IMG/VR virus record: IMGVR_UViG_3300013119_001059
Span: 1 to 30,180 of that record
Source: a virus
Strand: one strand, 5' to 3'
DNA length: 30,180 nucleotides
Position 1 is the stretch's first letter. Every line of letters starts with the position of its first letter. Made by a program: the position numbers and the translations under genes. Shown in pieces: positions 24,394 to 30,180 of this stretch. The notes under the pieces were generated by a model, which saw nothing but the letters and a program-made list of their open reading frames with translations, searched no databases and was not told where the DNA came from.

Positions 24394-25311
24394 CTAGGAG
24401 CCCGTGACGGCGGTGGCCTTGACCCAGGCGGTCTCCTCCAGGATCTTGACGTCGAACCGCATGGTCACGACGATGATCACGACGCCGGCCGAGATGTCCT
24501 CGTCGACCTTGATCCGGATCTTCCGGTAGATGCCCAGCATGATGCTGGACGGGTCGCCCAGGATGCACTGGGTGTTGCTGCTGACCACGGGGAACTCGGG
24601 CACCGGCACGACGTCGTAGTCGTTGTAGATGCCCGGCTTCCGCTGCAGCAGGTGGTTGTCGCCCGCGGGGGTCGCCCGCTGCGCCACCTCGTCCTTGTAG
24701 TCCAGGACGGCCTTGCGGTTGGTGTAGTACTTCAGGTCCATGTTGGCGAACTCGTCCGGCATGGTGCGGAGCATGTCGCGCAGGTACTGGCGGGCCAGCT
24801 TGTTGCTGCCGGCGTTGACGGTGTTGCTGGTGATCTGCTTCAGCACGCCGTCGAACTTCTGCAGCGTGAGGTCGGAGCTAGTGGTGTCGCCGTTGATGGA
24901 CATCCACTCCATGTCGCGGCCGACCGCGTGTGACAGCTCGGTCATCACGGTGTCCTGGAACTTGCCGCGCTCGATCTGGTCCTCGAGCACCTCGTCGGTG
25001 ATGCGCACCTCCGCCTTGAAGAGCTGCGCGTCCAGCTGGACCATGGCCAGCGAGGGCTTGGCCCAGTCGGCGTTGGGCAGGGCGGTTCCTTCGGTGCCTC
25101 CGCGCAGCACGCGGTTGGCGAACCTCATCTTGTCCCTGTCCTCCTTGAAGGCGTTCATGGGGGTGACGGCGATGTCTTGGAGCAGCACGGGCTCCTTGAT
25201 GGCCAGCTGGATGAACTTGTCCGCCTGAGCCGGCCGAAGGATGCCGCTGCTTGTGAAGTCAGCGACGGCGATCTCCGCCTTGCGCAGGAGAGTCCTGTTG
25301 TCCTCGGGCAT
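24394..25311 (-). CDS. Major capsid protein (HK97-fold)
   Basis: A 305-residue capsid protein. Family features are the N-arm (ILRPAQADKFIQLAIKEPVL), E-loop region (RANRVLRGGTEGTALP-like, here RFANRVLRGGTEGTALP), a spine-helix region (EDQIERGKFQDTVMTELSHA, VGRDMEWMSINGDTT), the P-domain (YLRDMLRTMPDEF, MDLKYYTNRKAVLDYKDEVA) and late GDPSSIMLGIYRKIRIKVDE with VVIIVVTMRFDVKILEE. The order and the N-G-D-T-T motif match HK97-like capsids of the shorter, about 300-residue kind. AGGAGGAACAGG precedes the ATG. A [VL]-x-K-x-E site near residues 9-13 (LRKAE) might be a maturation cleavage site. It lies immediately after the scaffold-like gene, the expected order. Confidence 0.93.
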   Translation of the reverse strand: MPEDNRTLLRKAEIAVADFTSSGILRPAQADKFIQLAIKEPVLLQDIAVTPMNAFKEDRDKMRFANRVLRGGTEGTALPNADWAKPSLAMVQLDAQLFKAEVRITDEVLEDQIERGKFQDTVMTELSHAVGRDMEWMSINGDTTSSDLTLQKFDGVLKQITSNTVNAGSNKLARQYLRDMLRTMPDEFANMDLKYYTNRKAVLDYKDEVAQRATPAGDNHLLQRKPGIYNDYDVVPVPEFPVVSSNTQCILGDPSSIMLGIYRKIRIKVDEDISAGVVIIVVTMRFDVKILEETAWVKATAVTGS

Positions 25312-25357
25312 TGTCCTGTTCCTCCTTGTCAGAACTGTTGTAAAGGGTCGCCGTGGG

Positions 25358-26821
25358 TTAGCTTTCCTGCGCCCGCTTGGCGACAGCCTCCTTGTACGCT
25401 GGATCGTTGTAGTTCATGGGGAAGAGGAGTACGTCCTCGTCACCCTCCGACGGGTCGTCGTCCGCGCCGTCCGATGCGGGCACGCCCACGCTCTTCCGGG
25501 CCTTGACGATGATGCCCTTGAGCCGCTCCACCTCGCTCTCGAGGTGCTCGATGGTCTTGAGCTGCTCGGCCTTCTCGACGTCTTCCTCGTCCTCCGACTC
25601 GGGGTCGTCCCCCTCGGCGGGCGTCGGGTCGTCCTCGTCCTCTGACTCGGGGTCGGGGTCAGGGTCGTCCTCGCTCTCGGGGTCGTCGTCCTCGTCCTCC
25701 GCGGGTGCCGGGTCGTCGTCCTCGTCGGCCTCGGGGTCGGCGGGTGGGTCCTCGTCCTCGGAGGGCTCCTCCGGGTCAGGGTCCGGGTCGGCGGGCGGGT
25801 CCTCGGAGGGCGTGGGCTCGGGGTCGTCCTCCTCGCCCTTGGCGACGGTGTCCTCCACCGTGTCCAGTCGCCCTTCGATGTCCATGAGCTGCAGGGACAT
25901 CGAGGCCTCGTCCACGTCCTCGGACTTGCTGACGGCCGCGGCGTGGCGGTCCACCAGCCCCTGGACGATGTCGCGCAGGCGGCGTGCTTCGCGCAGCGTG
26001 CGGGCGTCGACGTCGTTGTTCTTCTCGGCCCTGGTGCAGAGGTTGAGCGCCCGGGTGGCCACGTCGCGCAGCGTGCTGGCGAACTTGCGCGCCCCCTTGG
26101 CGACGCACAGCCCGTCGTATAGGGCTTGCAGGTTGTCGCGGATCCGGCCGATCTCGGCCTTGGCCACGTCGGACACTTCCTCGCCGGCGGTGCTGGCCAG
26201 CAGCGCTGCGTCCTGGGCCAGGCCTCGCATGAAGTCGTGGGCGGCTTTGCCCAGCGCGGCCTCGTCCGGCTCGTCCTCTCCGAAGGGCGCCGGCAGCTTG
26301 GGCAGCTTCTCGCTCTTGGCGACGCCGAGCTCGGCGGCCATGTCGATCATGCGCCCCAGCTCCTGCTCGATGGTCGGCAGTAGGGCCGGGTCCATCTCGC
26401 CGAAGTCCACCATCATGTGGGCGGTGTTCAGCCCCATCTCGGCGAACTCGCGCAGCTGAGCACCCGGGTCGCACTTGACGGCCGGTTCGGGCTCCGGCTC
26501 GGGCTCCGGCTCGGGGTCTGACTCCGCAGGCTCCGGGTCGGCCGGTGGATCGCCCGAGGGCCCGGGGTCGTCGCCTCCGAGCTTCTTGGACAGATCGGCC
26601 ACCTGGCCGCTCAGGTCGTTGAGAAGCTCCACCGCTTCCTGCAGGTTCTCGACCGCGCCCTCCGTGGGGGTGATCTCCGGCTCGTTGGGCATTGCCTCCT
26701 CCTTGAACACGAGAAACCGACGCTGGTTCGCAGCCCTGTCTACCAGGTCCACCTTGTCCGGCTCGATTTCCTTGAGGCGGCGCCGGCGTCGATCTTGCTC
26801 GTCTGATGGTGTATCGGCCAT
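25358..26821 (-). CDS. Scaffold-like protein with acidic tracts and coiled coil
   Basis: A 487-residue, very acidic protein. After five arginines (11-15) residues 23-40 read KVDLVDRAANQRRFLVFK, a pattern common at the N-termini of XkdF-related phage head proteins. A helix at 55-80, a DPEPEPEPEPEP run near 102-113, a helical middle (120-325), an Asp/Glu/Pro tract at 330-415 and a coiled coil at 416-443 (AEQLKTIEHLESEVERLKGI) follow. V-x-K-x-E occurs at residues 38, 167, 297, 326 and 415. Its place just before the major capsid and its length and composition fit a scaffolding or prohead-core protein, probably removed by the protease upstream. The Shine-Dalgarno is weak, but the gap upstream holds a promoter candidate. 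Confidence 0.7.
   Translation of the reverse strand: MADTPSDEQDRRRRRLKEIEPDKVDLVDRAANQRRFLVFKEEAMPNEPEITPTEGAVENLQEAVELLNDLSGQVADLSKKLGGDDPGPSGDPPADPEPAESDPEPEPEPEPEPAVKCDPGAQLREFAEMGLNTAHMMVDFGEMDPALLPTIEQELGRMIDMAAELGVAKSEKLPKLPAPFGEDEPDEAALGKAAHDFMRGLAQDAALLASTAGEEVSDVAKAEIGRIRDNLQALYDGLCVAKGARKFASTLRDVATRALNLCTRAEKNNDVDARTLREARRLRDIVQGLVDRHAAAVSKSEDVDEASMSLQLMDIEGRLDTVEDTVAKGEEDDPEPTPSEDPPADPDPDPEEPSEDEDPPADPEADEDDDPAPAEDEDDDPESEDDPDPDPESEDEDDPTPAEGDDPESEDEEDVEKAEQLKTIEHLESEVERLKGIIVKARKSVGVPASDGADDDPSEGDEDVLLFPMNYNDPAYKEAVAKRAQES
26487..26516 (-). repeat. 12-base tandem repeat coding (Glu-Pro)n
   Basis: The unit TCGGGCTCCGGC stands twice in tandem at 26487-26498 and 26499-26510 and begins a third time. 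It encodes the Glu-Pro run of the scaffold-like protein. The unit preserves the frame, so copy-number change would vary the linker length. Confidence 0.7.
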
Positions 26822-26835
26822 GTGTTGATCCGCTT

Positions 26836-26866
26836 ACTATTTTCAAGATTCACGCGGCAAAGTCAA
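26836..26866 (-). promoter_or_regulatory. Promoter candidate before scaffold-like gene
   Basis: The minus strand has TTGACT (26866-26861), then a 19-base spacer and AATAGT (26841-26836), resembling sigma-70 -35 and -10 boxes; the spacer is long and the -10 matches at four of six bases. The patch is the most AT-rich noncoding stretch in a GC-rich window and the ATG follows about 15 bases after. It could let head scaffold and capsid genes be expressed apart from the protease fusion. Confidence 0.4.
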
Positions 26867-26878
26867 GAATATTTCACA

Positions 26879-26907
26879 GCAACACCATTCCGCTAAACTG
26901 ATGTTGC
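26879..26907 (-). other. Inverted repeat upstream of the promoter candidate
   Basis: GCAACA and TGTTGC form perfect six-base arms around a 17-base AT-rich loop, in the gap between the protease-fusion stop at 26941 and the scaffold gene. It could be a small hairpin ending the upstream message or a protein-binding site; nothing here decides. Confidence 0.3.
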
Positions 26908-26940
26908 GTGACGCACACGTGGATTTTGAGGTGCTTAGAG

Positions 26941-29682
26941 CTAGTTCAGCTCCATGGCGAGCGCGGTGCCCTCGATGCTCCAGCCCGTCAAGCGGCCGGC
27001 CTTGATGGCAGCCCACAGGGCGTCGTCCAGCACTCGGGCGGCGAGCAGCCACGTGCCCTCCGTGACGTGCTGACCCTCCATGTCGAAGTCGACGGGTGCC
27101 AGGTAGGACTCGAGGATCTTGATCTTGGCCTCTGGCAGAGTCCGCTCGTGCATCAGGCCCAAGACCGGCGAGAACTCCATAAAGAAGTGAGCTGCCTTAC
27201 GAACCTCCTCCTCGCTGTAGATGTCCCCCTGGGAGTCCACTTCGTTCGGCACCAGCACCACACCCAGAACGTAGCGCTCCTCCTCATCCTCATCATCCAC
27301 CGGTGGCTTGGTCTCGTATTTGAGCAGCTGAATCTGGGTGTCTTGCAGCAGCGTCTTCGGTAGATCACTCGGCAGCTCCGGCATCTCCATCTTCTGAACC
27401 GAGGCCAGCAGCCGGCGCGCCTTCGCCGCTGTCTTGTCCTTCACGGACTGCGGCAGCTTGCTCTGCGGGATGCGGGACAGGGCATTCCGCAAGTGCGGCG
27501 CGTCCAGCTTGCCGTTGTGGTCCCGCACGGGGAAGTGCCGCAGGGCCCTCGGCACGGTCTTGCCCTCCGAGTCCTTCTTACCACCGGACTCGATGTGCAG
27601 GAATGCGCTGTCCGGCAAGTCGTTGATGTACTTGGTGCTCCACTTGATCTTGGAGACAGTTTCCGCCACGTCCTCATCGGTGGCGTCCTCGATCAGCTCC
27701 TCCATGTAGTACTTGGTGACCACCTTGCCGATGGCACCCCCGACAAACATGAGCTGCTCCCCGGTCACGAAGCCGGAGGCCATCAGCTCATCCCGGCGCT
27801 GAGTCCGCTTGGCCACATCGCTCTCACGCCAGTACTGCATCTCCCGGGGCACCAGCTTCTTCACCCCCACCGGCAACCCCGACCACCCTTGTGGCGGCAC
27901 GTCAGCCTCGGCCTTGAGCACATTAGGTAACAGGTCGTCTGTCAGCGTGGCGGTCCAGTAGGGATCCTCCTCACCCTGCTTCTCCACCAGCAGCCGGCCG
28001 AAGAGCTGCTTATCCCGCTCCAAGAAGTACTCATGGCTGCTCTTGGTGATGAGCCCGCAGGTCACAGCCGGCCGCGCCACCGCCAACATCGCACCCACTT
28101 CGTCGTCGGCTGCTCCGGTCTCACCCGGCGCGAAGGACTCCTCCTCGACATCCAGCCACGGGTTGGGCTGCGCACCCTTGCACACGCAGAACACCCGCTC
28201 GGGCGCCAGCAACGCCTTGATGTGCGAGCTGCCGGTGACGGTGAAGGCCTTGGCCAGCCCGCGAAGTCCCTCAAGGTCTAGCGGCGGCATGTCCGCCGCC
28301 GCATGTTGACAAGCCAGCGCGTAGCTCACCGTCTCGTCGCCCACCTCCATCCGCATGTCAACGTGCAGCCTGTTGCCGCGGGCATGTAGGTGCAACACAC
28401 CTCGACCCGGGCGGTCCTCGCCCACAAGCCGCGGGGCGCCCTTGTTGATAGGCTCCACCCCGGCTGCCAGCAACTCGACCTCGCTGCAGCGGGCCTCGCT
28501 GCGCTTGGCGATCTGGTTATACAGGGTGGCAAGGCGGTCCTCAACCTCATCAGGCGGCAGCTCGTCCGGAGCGCTCTGGGCGTCCTCCAAGCTAGGCAGA
28601 TCTGGGCGCCGCACAGCCTCCTCTACAGTAAACTCCACCCCGCACTTTGCGCCCGCTTCTTTGAGCAGGCGCTGCGCGTCCTGCGCCATCTGCTCGGTCA
28701 GAGCACCGAGCGTCGGCGCTCTCGAAAGCGGCCCGTCGAGTAGCTCTTGTGCTCGCGAGTGCAGCGGCTGCAACATCTCCACCGGCAGCCCTTTGATCAC
28801 ATCCTCCGCCACGTCTACGAAGAACACCCATGGGGTGGGATCGGGCCCGACGGCCTTCTCCAACGACAACATGGTGCGCACGCTCTTCAGCAGCTGCTCG
28901 GCATGTGCAGCCTGCCGGCAACGTGCCGGCAGCATGCCTGCCAGCGACTCCACACTGCCAGCGAGGACAGCCCCCAACTCGAACGGTGGGGTGGTGCTCT
29001 CCATGCGCGGCAGCGGGTCCTCGTCGACGGCTTTGAGCACCCCGGCGCTCTCAGCATGCACCATCTCCAGCAGCGGCTCCAGATGCGCCAGGTCGATACG
29101 GGCCTGCCCACGCACCTCCAAAAGCTTTTCCAGTCTGGCAGCCACAGCCGGCAGCTGCTGCAGGGCAACTCCTGTGGCTGAGTGCGCCAGCGACAGGATG
29201 CTGACGCCCTCACCGGATATGCTCTGGACGAAGCCACTGTCCTTGGTGACATCCTCCTCGTATCGTGGTGGCGGCAGCTCCTTGCTGACAGCCAGCAGCC
29301 GCGGCGACGGCCATGCTTGCGCTTGCTTCACCACGTTGCAGTAGAGCCGGCGCTGTTTGGGCCAACGCTCCTTCCGCATCTCGTCGGTCATGCCGTGCTT
29401 CTTGACGGATAGCCGGAACTCAGGGATGGACATGGGTCGGGGCTCGTCCAGCTGGACGGTGCCGTAGGCCATGTCCTGGTCCGTGAGCAGGAGCGAGCCG
29501 CTGCAGGCCAGCGGCTCGCGCGAGACCACAAGGGTGATCTCGCCCTTGCACACCCGCTCGGGCATACCTGGGGGAAGCATCAGCCTGTTCGCGGGCGTCT
29601 CCGCCGCTTGCTGCGCGGCCGCCTGCAGCATCCTGTTCGCGCGCTGCAGCGCCTCCCGTACTTCTCTCAGCTCATCGGACAT
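26941..29682 (-). CDS. Multi-domain prohead protease fusion (XkdF-like, LigD-PE-like)
   Basis: A 913-residue protein from the ATG at 29682 (GAGGAG just upstream; a longer start at 29751 overlaps the previous gene). Residues 55-125 contain TDQDMAYGTVQLDEPRPMSI and MRKERWPKQRRLYCNVV. Residues about 425-565 resemble the LigD 3'-phosphoesterase fold: LHLHARGNRLHVDMRMEV gives His433, His440, Asp442 and Arg444, with HEYFLERD at 550. Residues 684-760 carry YINDLPDSAFLHIESGGKKD and RALRHFPVRDHNGKLD, DAPHLRNALSRIPQ, a module known from phage head proteins. Residues 803-908 are the XkdF/S78-type protease: VPNEVDSQGDIYSEEEVRKA, LMHE with His845, and GWSIEG with Ser902. It would cleave scaffold and capsid precursors. 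Whether the phosphoesterase-like part is active is unknown. Confidence 0.78.
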   Translation of the reverse strand: MSDELREVREALQRANRMLQAAAQQAAETPANRLMLPPGMPERVCKGEITLVVSREPLACSGSLLLTDQDMAYGTVQLDEPRPMSIPEFRLSVKKHGMTDEMRKERWPKQRRLYCNVVKQAQAWPSPRLLAVSKELPPPRYEEDVTKDSGFVQSISGEGVSILSLAHSATGVALQQLPAVAARLEKLLEVRGQARIDLAHLEPLLEMVHAESAGVLKAVDEDPLPRMESTTPPFELGAVLAGSVESLAGMLPARCRQAAHAEQLLKSVRTMLSLEKAVGPDPTPWVFFVDVAEDVIKGLPVEMLQPLHSRAQELLDGPLSRAPTLGALTEQMAQDAQRLLKEAGAKCGVEFTVEEAVRRPDLPSLEDAQSAPDELPPDEVEDRLATLYNQIAKRSEARCSEVELLAAGVEPINKGAPRLVGEDRPGRGVLHLHARGNRLHVDMRMEVGDETVSYALACQHAAADMPPLDLEGLRGLAKAFTVTGSSHIKALLAPERVFCVCKGAQPNPWLDVEEESFAPGETGAADDEVGAMLAVARPAVTCGLITKSSHEYFLERDKQLFGRLLVEKQGEEDPYWTATLTDDLLPNVLKAEADVPPQGWSGLPVGVKKLVPREMQYWRESDVAKRTQRRDELMASGFVTGEQLMFVGGAIGKVVTKYYMEELIEDATDEDVAETVSKIKWSTKYINDLPDSAFLHIESGGKKDSEGKTVPRALRHFPVRDHNGKLDAPHLRNALSRIPQSKLPQSVKDKTAAKARRLLASVQKMEMPELPSDLPKTLLQDTQIQLLKYETKPPVDDEDEEERYVLGVVLVPNEVDSQGDIYSEEEVRKAAHFFMEFSPVLGLMHERTLPEAKIKILESYLAPVDFDMEGQHVTEGTWLLAARVLDDALWAAIKAGRLTGWSIEGTALAMELN

Positions 29683-29692
29683 GTGCTCCTCG

Positions 29693-30040
29693 CTATGTTG
29701 GGGTCCAGATGCTGGCCTCCGCGTTGGGCTCAGGGTCGAAGTCCACCCCATCGATGGCGCAGCGTAGCGCGTGCGGCATCAGGTCTAGCGTGCGCTCGAG
29801 GCCGAAGCCGAGGTCGCCGCGCGCCCGCCGGAACCAGGTCTCACACATCTTGAAGCGGCGCTTTGTTTCTGCCTGTGTGACCTTGACCTCTCTGTCAGGC
29901 TGCCGCTTCTGGTCCTCACCGAAGCTGCGCAGGATCGTGTCGTGCAGAACCTGCGCCACGCGAGCCATGTCCTGCTTGTTACTCAGCAGCTGCGCAAACG
30001 CCGTCTGCGACGAAGCTCCTGACGTGATGATGTGGGCCAT
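29693..30040 (-). CDS. Small unknown head-block protein
   Basis: A 115-residue protein starting MAHIITSGASSQTAFAQLLS, with AGGAGAA five bases ahead of the ATG. It is helical and basic in the middle (QDMARVAQVLHDTILRSF, QAETKRRFKMCETWFRR) and ends DFDPEPNAEASIWTPT. No family is recognised. The frame is also open upstream to the right edge, but the good Shine-Dalgarno favours this start. The protease-fusion start lies 11 bases downstream of its stop, so the two are probably co-translated and its job is likely in head assembly. Confidence 0.65.
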   Translation of the reverse strand: MAHIITSGASSQTAFAQLLSNKQDMARVAQVLHDTILRSFGEDQKRQPDREVKVTQAETKRRFKMCETWFRRARGDLGFGLERTLDLMPHALRCAIDGVDFDPEPNAEASIWTPT

Positions 30041-30062
30041 ACCCTTCTCCTGTACCTGTGGG

Positions 30063-30099
30063 GCCGCTACTCGCCCGGCGAGCCGGGCTTGTGGGCGGC
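30063..30099 (-). other. Nested hairpin at right edge
   Basis: GCCCGG/CCGGGC (30073-30088, four-base loop CTCG on the minus strand) sits inside an outer GCCGC/GCGGC pair (30063-30067 with 30095-30099). No U-run follows. It may mark an attenuator before the small protein gene, or simply reflect GC-rich coding sequence. Confidence 0.35.
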
Positions 30100-30180
30100 T
30101 AGTGGGGCCAACGGAGTGCCTGCGCGGTTTTGCAGTGGCTCCGGGCGCCGGTTGTCGTGGTTCGAGGACCGGGCTGAAGG
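30067..30180 (-). CDS. Possible C-terminus of upstream gene (partial)
   Basis: A frame open from the right edge to a TAG at 30067 gives 37 residues, rich in Pro, Arg and Asn (HDNRRPEPLQNRAGTPLAPL). This looks like a disordered C-terminal tail and the spacing to the next gene (26 bases) is right for this operon. Portal would be expected upstream in this gene order, but nothing in 37 residues shows it. The alternative is non-coding leader. Confidence 0.35.
   Translation of the reverse strand, partial: PSARSSNHDNRRPEPLQNRAGTPLAPLAAHKPGSPGE

Noticed and set aside
23869-24933. A 354-codon plus-strand frame opposite the capsid and decoration genes
   Set aside because: Arg/Asp/Gly/Val-rich shadow of convincing minus-strand genes, with no start signal.
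25416-26459. Plus-strand frame rich in Ser and Gly opposite the scaffold
   Set aside because: It is the complement of Asp/Glu/Pro codon runs; the poly-Ser look is a translation artefact.
26487-26516. CRISPR-like or regulatory repeat in the scaffold gene
   Set aside because: The 12-base unit is in frame and codes for Glu-Pro, with no spacers or palindromes.
25776-26846. A 356-codon minus-strand frame overlapping the scaffold gene
   Set aside because: Arg/Gly/Ala/Pro-rich shadow of the scaffold, with no domain and no leader.
1-30180. tRNA genes, insertion sequences, attachment sites or host genes
   Set aside because: None was seen; gaps between genes are all under about 125 bases and hold no cloverleaf, transposase or terminal inverted repeats.

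Overview
The window is a virion-structure block of a tailed bacteriophage (or prophage) with a contractile tail. Every convincing gene lies on the minus strand, so transcription runs from the right edge to the left. DNA is strongly GC-rich, which opens many long shadow frames. The genes are nearly contiguous, with ATGA, TAATG and TGATG junctions and Shine-Dalgarno motifs. A sheath, a T4 gp19-type tube and gpV/gpD/gp25/gpJ/gpI baseplate proteins together mark a myovirus-type particle. The host cannot be named beyond a likely GC-rich bacterium. I saw no tRNA, CRISPR, insertion sequence, integrase, lysis or replication gene.

Head block (about 30180 to 22066). At the right edge is the possible tail end of an upstream gene, where portal would be expected. 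A small unknown protein follows, then a 913-residue fusion ending in an XkdF-like prohead serine protease and carrying a LigD-phosphoesterase-like segment. Next come an acidic, coiled-coil scaffold-like protein, an HK97-type major capsid protein, a small probable decoration protein, two small unknown proteins and a connector-like protein with an Ig-like N-terminus. The only AT-rich intergenic patch, a promoter candidate, lies just before the scaffold-like gene.

Neck and tail-shaft block (22062 to 12838). Three neck or tail-completion candidates lead to a 769-residue tail sheath, the tail tube and a tail assembly chaperone. The chaperone carries a canonical C CCT TTC slippery heptamer leading into a -1 frame extension. 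A 1022-residue tape measure protein follows; at about 1.5 angstrom per residue this implies a tail near 150 nm.

Baseplate and fibre block (12828 to 1). A LysM/gpX-type protein, a gpD-like hub, a gpV-like spike, an Afp7/CIS-tube-like hub protein, an unknown hydrophobic protein, a gpW/gp25 wedge and a gpJ wedge are followed by peripheral proteins: one with FExxW repeats, one lectin-like, one unknown, a gpI domain fused to a long Ig-like arm, and a tail-fibre-like protein that runs off the left edge.

The most notable points are the frameshift site, the protease fusion, a beta-rich module shared between the sheath and a baseplate-region protein, and a recurrent V-x-K-x-E motif in the scaffold-like protein with a related site at the capsid N-terminus.
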